A stretch of 33,461 bases of DNA from Methylomonas subterranea (GCF_024505185.1 NZ_JANIBJ010000043.1:1-33461), one strand, 5' to 3'; shown: positions 17,071 through 26,745, numbered from the stretch's first letter. A program made the numbers and translations. The notes: a model not told the origin generated them from the letters alone.

Positions 17071-20000
17071 TATTGTGCTCTCTCCTGAGTGTGGCTGGGT
17101 TTGAATGTATTGATGATGGCAATCAGTTCTTCGCTGTCGGCTTCGTTATTGAATACGCCGTCTATGCCGTCGGCATCCACCAAGGTAAAAGGGTCTTCAT
17201 AAAGGCGTTCGATTTCAATAGCGCCGTATTTGGCAATATGGTTTTGCAACAGGCTTAAAAACTGGGTTTGTTTCGCGGTTAAGAGTGGATGCTTTTGGAC
17301 GAACCACTCAAAGCGTTCTCTAACGGCATCGGGCTCCATGCCGACAATCGACCGAATGATGTGATCCATTGGCAATGCTTCGCCATAAAAGCCTTTCAGC
17401 ACGTCCAGACGAACATCCGGATGTTGGATAAGCACCAGAGATGTTAAATTTTCCAACTCAATGGTCGAGACCGATTCGCCACGGCGGATTTTCTTTAGCG
17501 TCGGATCAGTGTCAAATAACTCGCGAAGTGCCTGGTCGACTTGTTGCTGATAGACCTTCATATCCACTGAGCGGATAGTCGAAGAACGTTGCCCGCTTTC
17601 TATTTGAGCTGTATCTTCGGTAATGTCGATTATTTTGGTTGTACTGGTGCCACCACCGCCACTCGACGCTTGGTGATGAATAATGTCACGCAATTGCTTT
17701 CGAACATCTTCAAGTGCTGGAACAGTGACTTGATTCCAAAATTCTGTTGCTCGCACATTTTTGATGAGTTCGGCTTTTTCGCGGACTTGATTTAAGTGCA
17801 TCTGTAGGCCATTAACTCGATCCATGAGGGTGATTTTCAGATCGTCGAAGCGACTGGAATTACGTAATAGTTCTATCTGCATCCGAGCGATCAGTAAATC
17901 CAGTTCGTAGACTTCGGTTGCCCCACGCACGCTTACCCATTGCATCAAAGGGGCAATTTCAGTTTTAAGACCCGCAACCGTAGCCGGTGCCCATTGGTGA
18001 AGTGTTTCCGGTTGGGAAAGATTCTGTTTAGTCCGCCATTTTTCCCGTACAGCAATGCTTTCATCTGGCAGTTGATTGATGTCTTTGGCAATCAAGGCTT
18101 CGGCGATTTCAAAAAACTCCGGTTCTGCAGCTTGCAGTGCCGCGTCGGCTAAAGCGATTCGCGTTTCAAAGAGCTGTTGCAATAAAGGTTTGCTGACGAC
18201 AGGTTCAACAGGTTTGTAATGAAACTCAAAATAGTCAAAGTTGCCCCAGTGATCGAAAATCCTGAATCCGGTTTTATCCTTACCCAAGCCAAAGAGATTG
18301 GGGCATAACCGAGTTCCGCGCCCAATCATCTGCCAAAATTTCACTTTGGAGAAAACCGGTTTGGCAAATACCAGATTTACTACCTCTGGAACATCGATAC
18401 CGGTGTCCAGCATATCTACTGATACGGCAATGGTTAGCTCGTTATCGAGTTGTTTAAAATCGTCGATTAGCTGTTCAGCGCGAGGATCGTAGTTATCGAT
18501 GACCTGGCAAACTTTGCCTCCATATTGCGGATACATTTCGTCAAAGACGTTTCTCAGCAACAGTGCGTGTTCATGATTGCGAGCAAAAATAATGGTTTTG
18601 CCAACTTGCTGGCCACTGGCATCGCGAATGCCATTTTCCATAAGGTTACGGATGATATGGCGATTGGTGTCTTTGTTGTAGACGTTTTTGTCGATGTCTC
18701 TGACTTCAAAGTTAAGCGTCTGCGCGTCTTCGCCTAAATCCTCGAGTTCTTGCCGCTGCTCATTGGTGAGTTGTTGGTATTTAATGCCGCGACGCAGAAA
18801 ATCGGTGGTGTAGGTCTGTACTTCAAACGGTACCAAATAATGTTCTTCGACCGCTCGCTCGAAAGAATAGTAAGCAGTGGGGGCTTGGTTTTCACACTCG
18901 AATAATTGAAAAGTGTTTCGGGTGACGAATTCGACAGGAGTTGCGGTAAGTCCTACTTGCAAGCAATCGAAATAACGAAAGATGTCGCCATACACGTTGT
19001 AAATCGAGCGATGCGATTCATCGGCAATAACCAGATCGAAGAAGCCAACATCAAACGTTTGAAAGACTTTTGCCATTGCCGGATAAGTAGCCAGATAAAT
19101 CCGTTTCTGTCTATCTTTGGCTGTGCTGGCTCCTACAGTGACTAAGGGCTCGTTGAGATAATCATTGAACGCATCTTTAGCTTGTTTGCGAAGTTCGCGA
19201 CGGTCGCAGAGAAATAGCACACGCTTGACCCAGCCGGCACGAATTAATAGCTCGGTCAGAGCAATGGCTACACGCGTTTTTCCTGTACCAGTTGCCTGAA
19301 CGATTAACCCTTTGCGATATTGATTGGCAAAACGCTCGGTAACACGCTTGATGGTTTCAATTTGGTAAAGGCGACCAGCAATCTCAGCTTTTGGCGATAG
19401 GCTATTCAATGCTTGTTTGGCACGACGTTGGTACACCAAATACTGCAAGCTGTCTTTGGAATAAAAGCCAAAAATTTTGCGTGGCGGATAACCTTGCTGA
19501 TCGTCCCAAATCCAAATATCAAAACCGTTGGTGTAAAAAATTACGGGTCGTTGTCCGTGATCTTTCTCCAAACCATCGGCGTATATACGTGCTTGGGTGC
19601 GACCTTTCTCGGCATTTTCAGAAGCTTTTTTTGCTTCGATGATTGCTAGTGGTTTGCCGTTGTCATCCCACAATACGTAATCGATTCGGCCTGTTTCTGA
19701 ATTGGTAGGTTGATGGTTGACTTCGATCTCTTGGCCAACTTGCTCTGTATTGGTACCGTTGTTACCAATATGCCAGCCAGCGTCTGCGATTTGCCGATCA
19801 ATCAGCCTTTTCCTGGTAGTGGCTTCATCAAATTTGAATACGTCGGCAACTTGCTGACCTTTGGCGGTTGATTCTGCTATGTCTGCTAGCTTTTGTTCCG
19901 CGTTTTGCACCTGCGTTCTGGATTGTTCCAGTTCAGCGAATAACGCTTGCAACTGTGCTTCTTGAGCTGACAATTTTTCCAGAATAGCTTTTTTTTGCTC

Positions 20001-20453
20001 CTTGAGTTTTGCTTTGCTGTCTGAGTCTTGATTTTCGGCTTTTGGCTCCTGATATTGCCCACATAGCGAGGCTTCGCCTCTGGCAAAAGCGACAAAAAAC
20101 CAGCGAGCCAGATCATATGCTTCTTTAATTAACCAAAGAGCTGTTTGCTTGGAAACCGTTTCTCCATGAGCTGCTTTATTGCCTGCATCCCTTATAGCGT
20201 GGAATTTTAAATAAATTGGCCTGGGTGCTAAATCACGAAAAACATCGTTGTTTAGCAAGTCATTTAGAGTAGGTTGAATAGGTTTGGGTAAACCATGCAT
20301 TTGGTAGAGCGCACCAACCATCCTTTCCACGAACAAACGCAGCTTGACCAACGCACTTTGCGGATCGCTGTGTGCGTAGGTTTCGCTAAAGCCGCCAAGA
20401 GCGGCCAAGTCTGGCCAACTCTTTTGCAGGAATTCGAAGTTAATGGATTTCAT
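17070..20453 (-). CDS. hsdR: Type I restriction enzyme motor/endonuclease subunit
   Basis: A 1127-aa HsdR. Residues 1-125 are a DUF4145-like domain ([28 protein letters not shown]), followed by a coiled segment (about 145-200). The nuclease domain has [24 protein letters not shown] (about 256-279), a PD-(D/E)XK site with Asp, Glu and Lys. The helicase motor has Walker A ATGTGKT (about 388-394), DESH (near 477) and GLTATP, and [11 protein letters not shown] as motif VI. The C-terminus matches the EcoEI-type R_C domain. It translocates DNA and cuts when unmodified sites are found. It is first in the minus-strand cluster, with a leader of about 151 nt from a strong sigma-54 promoter candidate at 20615-20630. 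Confidence 0.95.
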   Translation of the reverse strand: MKSINFEFLQKSWPDLAALGGFSETYAHSDPQSALVKLRLFVERMVGALYQMHGLPKPIQPTLNDLLNNDVFRDLAPRPIYLKFHAIRDAGNKAAHGETVSKQTALWLIKEAYDLARWFFVAFARGEASLCGQYQEPKAENQDSDSKAKLKEQKKAILEKLSAQEAQLQALFAELEQSRTQVQNAEQKLADIAESTAKGQQVADVFKFDEATTRKRLIDRQIADAGWHIGNNGTNTEQVGQEIEVNHQPTNSETGRIDYVLWDDNGKPLAIIEAKKASENAEKGRTQARIYADGLEKDHGQRPVIFYTNGFDIWIWDDQQGYPPRKIFGFYSKDSLQYLVYQRRAKQALNSLSPKAEIAGRLYQIETIKRVTERFANQYRKGLIVQATGTGKTRVAIALTELLIRAGWVKRVLFLCDRRELRKQAKDAFNDYLNEPLVTVGASTAKDRQKRIYLATYPAMAKVFQTFDVGFFDLVIADESHRSIYNVYGDIFRYFDCLQVGLTATPVEFVTRNTFQLFECENQAPTAYYSFERAVEEHYLVPFEVQTYTTDFLRRGIKYQQLTNEQRQELEDLGEDAQTLNFEVRDIDKNVYNKDTNRHIIRNLMENGIRDASGQQVGKTIIFARNHEHALLLRNVFDEMYPQYGGKVCQVIDNYDPRAEQLIDDFKQLDNELTIAVSVDMLDTGIDVPEVVNLVFAKPVFSKVKFWQMIGRGTRLCPNLFGLGKDKTGFRIFDHWGNFDYFEFHYKPVEPVVSKPLLQQLFETRIALADAALQAAEPEFFEIAEALIAKDINQLPDESIAVREKWRTKQNLSQPETLHQWAPATVAGLKTEIAPLMQWVSVRGATEVYELDLLIARMQIELLRNSSRFDDLKITLMDRVNGLQMHLNQVREKAELIKNVRATEFWNQVTVPALEDVRKQLRDIIHHQASSGGGGTSTTKIIDITEDTAQIESGQRSSTIRSVDMKVYQQQVDQALRELFDTDPTLKKIRRGESVSTIELENLTSLVLIQHPDVRLDVLKGFYGEALPMDHIIRSIVGMEPDAVRERFEWFVQKHPLLTAKQTQFLSLLQNHIAKYGAIEIERLYEDPFTLVDADGIDGVFNNEADSEELIAIINTFKPSHTQERAQ

Positions 20454-20614
20454 GTTGGATTTTTGTTTCCTAAAAATAAGGGCATTCCTTGCTCACGCTT
20501 TATTTTACGCCTGCTTTCAGGGTATCTATACACTTAGCAACGTCATTTCGTAAGCTAGGCAAAGCTGCTCATCCTCATCTGGTGGTGTTCCTCACTGAAA
20601 AGCTATTCATTAAA

Positions 20615-20630
20615 TGCAATAACGATGCCA
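20615..20630 (-). promoter_or_regulatory. Sigma-54 promoter facing hsdR
   Basis: The minus strand reads TGGCATCGTTATTGCA. The -24 TGGCA and -12 TTGCA boxes are exact, and GG and GC are 12 bp apart as required. Predicted transcription start is near 20604, giving a 151-nt leader to hsdR. Activation would need an enhancer-binding protein; the CARF activator in this window is the obvious candidate. Confidence 0.78.
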
Positions 20631-20677
20631 AAAAATATAAGATCATCTCGGGAGTGGATTCTAAAGGATTGTTAGAG

Positions 20678-20695
20678 TTTCTGAATAGTCAGAAA
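20678..20695. promoter_or_regulatory. Dyad 1, candidate enhancer site
   Basis: Perfect 7-bp inverted repeat TTTCTGA-ATAG-TCAGAAA. Its centre lies about 82 bp upstream of the predicted hsdR start and about 144 bp upstream of the predicted sbcD start, within the usual range for sigma-54 activator sites. Confidence 0.5.
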
Positions 20696-20700
20696 AACAA

Positions 20701-20724
20701 TAGATATAAAATATTTTTTATCTA
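20701..20724. promoter_or_regulatory. Dyad 2, candidate enhancer or bend site
   Basis: Inverted repeat with arms TAGATAtAAAA and TTTTtTATCTA, one mismatch. Its centre is about -108 for hsdR and -118 for sbcD, midway between the two sigma-54 promoters. The AT-rich tract could be a bent site rather than a protein target. Confidence 0.4.
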
Positions 20725-20804
20725 AAAGTAAATATTTTTATACTAACCAATATGCAAGCAGCCAAAAATTATCCATCTCACTGTTTTTTAAGTAAAAATT
20801 AACA

Positions 20805-20820
20805 TGGCACGAGAGGTGCA
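20805..20820 (+). promoter_or_regulatory. Sigma-54 promoter facing sbcD
   Basis: TGGCACGAGAGGTGCA: the -24 box TGGCACG is a full consensus match, and the -12 box has GTGCA for TTGCA, with correct GG-to-GC spacing. Predicted start is near 20831, 29 nt before the sbcD ATG. No clear Shine-Dalgarno sequence is seen in the leader. Confidence 0.8.
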
Positions 20821-20859
20821 TGTAAGAATGCATTATCGACTAGTAAATAAAAATATTTC

Positions 20860-22104
20860 ATGAAAATCATTCACACCTCTGATTGGCACCTTGGCCACAG
20901 CCTGAAAGGCTTTGACCGTCATTATGAGCATCAATGCTTCCTCGATTGGCTACTCGTGCAACTGCGCGAGCAAGACGTCGATGCGCTGCTGGCCACCGGC
21001 GACATTTTCGACAACGCTAATCCATCGGCGGCAGCACAAAAGCAGTTGTACCGGTTTCTGAAGGCGGCACGCGAAGCCGCGCCGCATTTGCGGGTGGTGA
21101 TGATTGCCGGCAATCATGATTCGCCCGGTCGCTTGGAAGCGCCTTCGCCGTTATTGGATTTATTCGATACCACGGTGGTGGGCCAAACGGGGCGTAATGG
21201 CGCAGGCGAAATCGATCTGGAGTCGTTGATCGTACCCTTGCATGATCGCGAGGGCCTGCGCCGTGCCTGGTGTTTGGCGGTACCTTTTTTACGCCCCGGC
21301 GATCTGCCGCGCGTCGAAACTGACGGCGACACTTATCTGGCCGGCGTGGATGCCTTGTATCGCGATGCCTTGCAGCAGGTTCTGCTGAAACGGCAAGCTG
21401 GCGAAGCGATTTTGGCCATGGGCCATTGTCACCTCGATGGCAGCGCGGTGTCGGCCGACTCGGAACGGCGGATTGTCGTCGGTGGCTTGGAAGCCTTGTC
21501 GGTGGCGATGTTCGACAAGCATATCGCCTATGCCGCACTCGGTCATTTGCATTTGCCGCAAAGTGTCGGTGGTCGCCATTGGGTGCGCTACAGCGGTAGT
21601 CCGCTGCCACTGTCGTTTTCCGAAATCGAGTATCCGCATCAAGTGGTGGTGTTGGAGCTTGAGGGCGAAGCAGTCAAATACATTGATAGTTTGCGCGTGC
21701 CGAGAGCTGTAGACTTGTTGCGAATACCCACGCGGCCGACACCGTTGCCGGAAGTACTGGCGCAATTAGAGCAATGGACAGCGGCCGAGCCTGAGTTGCC
21801 GGAAGAGCGTTGGCCTTATCTGGAAGTTCGGGTGTTGTTTGATGCGCCGGAACCCGGTGCACGGGTGGCGATTGAAGCAGCATTGGCCGGCAAAGCCCTG
21901 CGCCTGGCGGCGATTGATGTCAGTTACGCACGGGTTCAGCGTGCGGCGAATGAGGGTGCCGGATCGTTGCAGGGTGATCTGAGTCGATTGCAGCCGGAGG
22001 ATTTGCTGCAACGCCACTATCAAAATCAATATGGTTCCGCCTTGCCTGAAGAATTGTTACAGGCCTTTCAGACCTTATTGCTGGAAACGGGGGACGAAGC
22101 ATGA
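20860..22104 (+). CDS. sbcD: SbcD exonuclease subunit (Mre11-like)
   Basis: A 414-aa Mre11-family metallophosphoesterase; with SbcC it opens and degrades DNA ends, hairpins and protein-blocked ends. The five phosphoesterase motifs are visible: HTSDWHLGHSL (5-15), GDIFDNANP (about 47), GNHDSPGRLEAPSPLL (about 86), MGHCHLDG (near 188) and YAALGHLHLPQ (near 226). The C-terminal capping region is normal in length. The start follows a sigma-54 promoter by 29 nt. The stop overlaps the sbcC start (ATGA). It is more GC-rich than hsdR, so it may have a different origin. An sbcDC pair under sigma-54 control is unusual, because the pair is normally a housekeeping operon. Confidence 0.95.
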   Translation: MKIIHTSDWHLGHSLKGFDRHYEHQCFLDWLLVQLREQDVDALLATGDIFDNANPSAAAQKQLYRFLKAAREAAPHLRVVMIAGNHDSPGRLEAPSPLLDLFDTTVVGQTGRNGAGEIDLESLIVPLHDREGLRRAWCLAVPFLRPGDLPRVETDGDTYLAGVDALYRDALQQVLLKRQAGEAILAMGHCHLDGSAVSADSERRIVVGGLEALSVAMFDKHIAYAALGHLHLPQSVGGRHWVRYSGSPLPLSFSEIEYPHQVVVLELEGEAVKYIDSLRVPRAVDLLRIPTRPTPLPEVLAQLEQWTAAEPELPEERWPYLEVRVLFDAPEPGARVAIEAALAGKALRLAAIDVSYARVQRAANEGAGSLQGDLSRLQPEDLLQRHYQNQYGSALPEELLQAFQTLLLETGDEA

Positions 22105-25100
22105 AGATTTTGGCGATTCGCGGTAAAAATCTGGCTTCACTGGCTGGCGAGTTTGCCATCGATTTTCTGCAACCGCCGCTGGCATCGGCCGGATTGTTCG
22201 CGATCAGCGGCCCGACCGGTGCCGGCAAATCCACCCTGCTGGATGCGCTGTGCCTGGCGTTGTTTGATAAAACCCCGCGCTTGCACCAGGCCGGCAGCCG
22301 AGGCGTGCAATTACGCGATGTCGGCGATGAAACCCTGCCGCCCAATGATTCTCGCAACCTGTTACGCCGGGGCTGCGCCGAAGGCTATGCGGAAGTTGAG
22401 TTTATCGGCAACGACCGACAGCATTATCGTAGCCGCTGGAGCGTGCGGCGGGCACGCTTGCGGACGGACGGCAAGCTACAGGCGACCGATATGGAATTAT
22501 TTCGTTTGCCGGATCAACAGCCGATTGGCGGCAAGAAGACCGAAGTGCAGGAAGCAATTGTCGAACGGCTTGGCTTGAGTTTCGAGCAGTTCACCCGCGC
22601 GGTGTTGTTGGCACAGAATGAGTTCAGCGTGTTTCTCAAAGCCCCCGACGACGAACGCGCCAGCTTGTTGGAAACCTTGACCGGCACCCATGAGTACAGC
22701 CGCATCTCCATCCGGGCCTTTGAACGCGCCAAACAGGAGCGGCAAAAATTGGAGGCGTTGCAGCAACAACTGGTTAGCCAACAGCCTCTGGCCGAGGACC
22801 AACGCGAGGCGTTGCTGGGGCAAATTCAAGTGGCGCAGACTGCGGTAGATACCGCGCAGAACCAAAAATCCGAATTGGACGGTCATCTGGACTGGCATCG
22901 GCGCTACCGGGCCTTGCAAACGGCGGAACAACAAGCCCAAAGCCAATGGCAACAAGCTCAGCAGAGCCATGAACATGCGCAGCCGCAACGTCAGCACCTG
23001 GCGCTGATCGAGTCCTTGCAAGCCGCACGGCCATTTCTGGTTGATTTGGATCGCTTGCAGAGCGAATGTGCCGAAATGCAAACGCAGTTGGCTAAGGCTG
23101 AACAGATGGTAACGTCTGTCACAGCGTTGCATGAACAGGCGCTACTCAATCAGGCGAACGCCGAAACCCACGTACAGCAGGCCGAACAGCAAAAAAGCGC
23201 AGCGGAGCAGGACATTGTTCAGGCGCGCAGTCTGGATGCGCAAATCCAGACCCTGCAACCGCAACATCTGAAGCAACAACAGGATAAATTGACGGCCGTT
23301 CAGCAGATGGCTGATTTGCGCCGGAAATACCACCACACGCAGCAGAACGAACAACAACTGACCGGTGAATTGGTGCTGTGCCAGACTTGGCTGAACCAAT
23401 ATCAACATTGGCTGATCTTGAGCGAGCAATGGCCGCGTTGGGACACGCTATTCCGCCAAGGCAAAATACTGAACGGCGAAATGCATACTGCGCGCTCTGT
23501 GTTGACGCAATCTGAAAGCGCTTTGGCTCAGGCCGACGCGGCCGCGCAAACAGCCCGGCACGCACTCGACGTGTTGTTGCCGCAACTCTCAGCCGCCGAA
23601 CTGCAATGGCAAACGGCAGACGCCGAGGCTAAGGGGTTTGATGCGGATGCACTAACCCAAACATCGGAACGGCAACAACTCCGCTTATCTCAATTGCGTC
23701 AGGCTGATACCGTGTGGCGGGAACTGGCGCGGTTGAAATCAGAAGTCGATCAAAAGACAACCACGTTGCAAACCGTATCGGCCCAGCAACATCAAGCCAG
23801 CGCCGCGTTACAGGACGTCGAAACTGCGTTACCGCGTTTGATTGCCAGTCACGAACAGGCGACCAAGATGCTCGAATTGGCCAAACTAGCCTGCAGTGAG
23901 CGCGTGGAGGCTTTGCGCGCTCAACTCAAACCCGACACGGAATGCCCGGTGTGCGGGGCCATGCAACATCCGTTTGCCGAACACGATCATCCCCTGCGGC
24001 ACGAATTACAGGCGCTGGAACGCGAAGTCGAGGCGTGTTGCCAGCGTCGGCAACAGGCGGAAAGTGATCGTCAGCGTTGGCAACTAGACATCGCGCACTG
24101 CGACCAAACGATACAAGCAACCCATGATTTGCTGGCAACGCTGAGTCGCCAAGTCGAATCTCAACAGCAAAGCGGGTTGGCATTGGCAGCGGCATTATCC
24201 ATTGCGGACATGCCCGACGAAGGCATCGCCGTGTGGTTGGCGCAGGAAACCCTAGCGACGGAACAAGTCTTGCAAGGAGTTGGTGAGAGTTTGAAAGCCA
24301 TGAGCGCGGTGATGAAGGTTCGTGATCAGGCTTACGCAAAGTTGGAGCAACTCAAATCGCAACAGCAATCCTTGCAGCAGCAATGGGAGCAAGCCAAGGT
24401 TGACCGGCTCAGCGCGGATCAAGCATTAGTCAAGGCCCGTGACAATCTCCAAGCACTGTCTTTAAAGTTGGAACAGGTATTGGACGAACTGGATGGTGCC
24501 TTTGACGACTCGAGCTGGCGTCAAGCCTGGCAAACCGATGCGGAGGGGTTTTATCAAACCTGTTTGCAAAACGCACAAGCCTGGCACAGTCATCATCAAC
24601 AGCAAGCTCAGTTGAGCCAAAAACTGTCTATTCTTCAAACGGAATTGCAGGCGTTGCAGGGCCAGGTAACCCAAGCGGAACAACGACAAGCCGAAGCCGA
24701 TGCTGCATTTGCGGCCATAGATGCAGAGCTAGTCGCCAAACAGCAGCTGCGGCAAGGTCTGCTTAACGGACGTTCGGTCACGGAAGTCGAACAAGCGTTG
24801 GTCAAGACTTTGAACAACGCCAAGACCAAACTGCAGAGCGCCGTGACTGCCGTGCAGGATGCGGTAACCAAACTAGCCACGGCACGAGAGGCTGTTAGCC
24901 AAATCACTCAGTCGCTTACCGCGCGGCAGACCGCGTTGCATGCCGCCGACGCGGCGGTGTCGAGTTGGCTGCAAACCTTTAATGCCACGCACCCCAACCG
25001 GGCGGCCCTGGGGCTCGACGATTTGCGCAGATACTTGCTAAAGGATGCGGCCTGGTTGCAGCGCGAACGCGAGGTATTGCAACAATTGGATCAGACATTG

Positions 25101-25835
25101 ATGCAGGCGCAAACGGTATTGGCCGAGCGTCGCGCGCAATGCGAACACCAGTTGCAATTGCGCCGCTCTTTGGAAAGTTTCGAAAGCTTGGAAATTCAGC
25201 TGACCGATCTTGCCGAACAAATTAAGGCGTTGACCAAGCAACTGAGCGATTTGCATCTGCAACGCCGCCTGGACGATGAGCGCCGCCAAGCTTGCGCAGG
25301 TTTACAAACCCAAATTGCCGCGCAAACTGCCGTCAACGACACCTGGGCCAAGCTCAGCAGCCTGATCGGTTCTGCCGACGGGAAACGCTTTCGCAATATC
25401 GCGCAGCAACTGACGCTGGATATTTTGCTGGGTTATGCCAATCAGCATTTGAAAGACCTGAGTCGGCGTTATTGTCTGGAACGGGTTAACGATAATCTTG
25501 CACTGCAAGTCGTCGATCAGGACATGGGCGACGAAATCCGTTCGGTTCATTCCTTGTCCGGCGGCGAATCCTTTCTGCTGTCGTTGGCCCTGGCTTTGGG
25601 GCTGGCCTCGCTATCCTCGAATCGGGTGTGCGTCGAATCGCTGTTTATCGACGAAGGCTTTGGCAGTCTGGATGCCGACACGCTGCGCGTGGCAATGGAT
25701 GCTTTGGACAGTCTGCAAGCCATGGGCCGTAAGGTGGGGGTGATTTCCCATGTACAGGAGATGACAGAGCGGATCGGCACCCGAATCGAAGTCAAACGGG
25801 TTGGCAGCGGCTTGAGCAATGTCAGGGTGATTTGA
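22101..25835 (+). CDS. sbcC: SbcC ATPase subunit (Rad50-like)
   Basis: A 1244-aa Rad50/SMC-type ATPase, the partner of SbcD. The N-terminal ATPase half has Walker A GPTGAGKS (37-44) and the Q-loop (LLAQNEFSVFL). Two very long Gln-rich coiled coils flank the zinc hook CPVCG (Cys615, Cys618). The C-terminal half has the signature SLSGGESFLLSLALALGLAS (about 1150-1169) and Walker B LFIDEGFGSLD. All elements of an active complex are present. Length is somewhat above the E. coli protein, within family range. A 132-bp gap follows before the next plus-strand gene, without a clear terminator. Confidence 0.95.
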   Translation: MKILAIRGKNLASLAGEFAIDFLQPPLASAGLFAISGPTGAGKSTLLDALCLALFDKTPRLHQAGSRGVQLRDVGDETLPPNDSRNLLRRGCAEGYAEVEFIGNDRQHYRSRWSVRRARLRTDGKLQATDMELFRLPDQQPIGGKKTEVQEAIVERLGLSFEQFTRAVLLAQNEFSVFLKAPDDERASLLETLTGTHEYSRISIRAFERAKQERQKLEALQQQLVSQQPLAEDQREALLGQIQVAQTAVDTAQNQKSELDGHLDWHRRYRALQTAEQQAQSQWQQAQQSHEHAQPQRQHLALIESLQAARPFLVDLDRLQSECAEMQTQLAKAEQMVTSVTALHEQALLNQANAETHVQQAEQQKSAAEQDIVQARSLDAQIQTLQPQHLKQQQDKLTAVQQMADLRRKYHHTQQNEQQLTGELVLCQTWLNQYQHWLILSEQWPRWDTLFRQGKILNGEMHTARSVLTQSESALAQADAAAQTARHALDVLLPQLSAAELQWQTADAEAKGFDADALTQTSERQQLRLSQLRQADTVWRELARLKSEVDQKTTTLQTVSAQQHQASAALQDVETALPRLIASHEQATKMLELAKLACSERVEALRAQLKPDTECPVCGAMQHPFAEHDHPLRHELQALEREVEACCQRRQQAESDRQRWQLDIAHCDQTIQATHDLLATLSRQVESQQQSGLALAAALSIADMPDEGIAVWLAQETLATEQVLQGVGESLKAMSAVMKVRDQAYAKLEQLKSQQQSLQQQWEQAKVDRLSADQALVKARDNLQALSLKLEQVLDELDGAFDDSSWRQAWQTDAEGFYQTCLQNAQAWHSHHQQQAQLSQKLSILQTELQALQGQVTQAEQRQAEADAAFAAIDAELVAKQQLRQGLLNGRSVTEVEQALVKTLNNAKTKLQSAVTAVQDAVTKLATAREAVSQITQSLTARQTALHAADAAVSSWLQTFNATHPNRAALGLDDLRRYLLKDAAWLQREREVLQQLDQTLMQAQTVLAERRAQCEHQLQLRRSLESFESLEIQLTDLAEQIKALTKQLSDLHLQRRLDDERRQACAGLQTQIAAQTAVNDTWAKLSSLIGSADGKRFRNIAQQLTLDILLGYANQHLKDLSRRYCLERVNDNLALQVVDQDMGDEIRSVHSLSGGESFLLSLALALGLASLSSNRVCVESLFIDEGFGSLDADTLRVAMDALDSLQAMGRKVGVISHVQEMTERIGTRIEVKRVGSGLSNVRVI

Positions 25836-25967
25836 GGGAAGAAACTTTGGACCTTCGCAATTCGTGCTGGTGCTGGTGTTGGTTTCGGCCATCACCGACC
25901 ACAGGGTTTGGTATGCTGAGGTAATTTACCGTCTCTAACCTTTAGATTACCATCGATAATCAATCCC

Positions 25968-26402
25968 ATGTCCACCAAATCCAGCATCGCCTGCGGGCCG
26001 AATTTTCACTTTTACCACGAAGCGTTTGAGCAAGATGACGTCTATCTGGAACTGGAGCAGGCATTTTTCGAAGCCTCACCCGATAAAATCACGGTGGCCA
26101 TACCGGTTGTGGTTTGGGAAGTCATCCGCCAGTATGCCGGTGCCGATTTGTCCTGGGTCGCCAAATCCGATGAGGAGATTCAGCAATGGGTGGAACATGA
26201 AGTGGGTGAACGGATTGCGTTGAGTCAGACCGCTACCGCTAATCGTGCATTTTTCCGGATGTGTGGGGATTTGACGTTCGGTTCTGTTGACGATCCTAGA
26301 GAAATGCAGCTCGAGCGCGGTCTGGCGCATTGTTTTGAAATGCGGGAAAAGCAACGCCAGTTGATTGCTCAGGTGAATGAATTGATGAGCAATCAGCGTT
26401 GA
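25968..26402 (+). CDS. Conserved hypothetical protein downstream of sbcC
   Basis: A 144-aa soluble protein of unknown function. It begins with SSIACGPNFHFYHEAF, a pattern I recall from uncharacterised proteins but cannot place. A strand-rich part with VYLELEQAFFEASPDKITVAIPVVVWEVIRQY follows, then an acidic helical half (EEIQQWVEHEVGERI) and a basic helical tail (MREKQRQLIAQVNELM). No enzyme motif, signal peptide or membrane segment is visible. It lies 132 bp after sbcC and 48 bp before the zinc-ribbon gene on the same strand, so it may be read through from the sbcD sigma-54 promoter. No good ribosome site is seen. It may be an accessory of SbcCD or of the induced response; this rests on position only. 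Confidence 0.72.
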   Translation: MSTKSSIACGPNFHFYHEAFEQDDVYLELEQAFFEASPDKITVAIPVVVWEVIRQYAGADLSWVAKSDEEIQQWVEHEVGERIALSQTATANRAFFRMCGDLTFGSVDDPREMQLERGLAHCFEMREKQRQLIAQVNELMSNQR

Positions 26403-26450
26403 GCCTAATATTCGCTGACGAATCACTGTCACAACTACATTAGTAAATCC

Positions 26451-26660
26451 ATGGCCAACCAATTCACCAAGAAAGCAGAACAACGTTGGAACGCATTGCC
26501 GGAACATGACCGGCAACTATTCTTGAGCACGGTTTGGTGCTCGCAGTGTCGGGGTAACACCACCATGCTGGAACCAAGCTGTTCGACGGTACAAAACGAC
26601 TTGTTGCTGGAGGGCAAATGCCAGCATTGCGGCGCTAAAGTCAGTCGCTTGATCGATTAG
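26451..26660 (+). CDS. Small zinc-ribbon protein
   Basis: A 69-aa protein with CSQC (residues 30-33) and CQHC (about 59-62), a four-Cys zinc ribbon, after a helical N-terminus (FTKKAEQRWNALPEHDRQLFLSTVW). The intervening segment (TTMLEPSCSTVQNDLLLEGK) would be the ribbon strands. Such ribbons bind nucleic acid or protein, and the function here is unknown. It is 48 bp downstream of the 144-aa gene and is the last gene of the sbcD-side plus-strand group before the composition change at the STAND gene. No strong ribosome site precedes the ATG. Confidence 0.75.
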   Translation: MANQFTKKAEQRWNALPEHDRQLFLSTVWCSQCRGNTTMLEPSCSTVQNDLLLEGKCQHCGAKVSRLID

Positions 26661-26745
26661 TGGACGGCATGAGTATCAATATTACTAATTCCGGGCGGTA
26701 GATAAACCTTTAACTCCGCAGCAGCAACGCGCGTCTGGTTAGATC

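Larger units (their letters stand above)
20454..20859. other. Divergent regulatory region between hsdR and sbcD
   Basis: 406 AT-rich base pairs without a convincing gene. It holds two outward-facing sigma-54 promoters and two dyads between them. A 78-codon frame with a TTG start (20489-20725) spans it, but it crosses the minus promoter and both dyads and has no ribosome site, so I treat it as chance. Confidence 0.7.

Noticed and set aside
20489-20725. 78-codon plus-strand frame in the hsdR-sbcD gap
   Set aside because: It has a TTG start and no ribosome site, is Lys/Phe/Ile-rich from AT-rich DNA, and overlaps the minus sigma-54 promoter and both dyads.
22497-23132. 211-codon minus-strand frame opposite sbcC
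   Set aside because: Leu/Gln-rich antisense of a coiled-coil gene; no start signal or domain.
5463-26660. Assignment to BREX, DISARM, Dpd, Zorya or Menshen
   Set aside because: Hallmark genes are missing (PglZ/BrxC, DrmA/DrmB, DpdA, ZorA/B); for Menshen I cannot confirm gene identities without a search.
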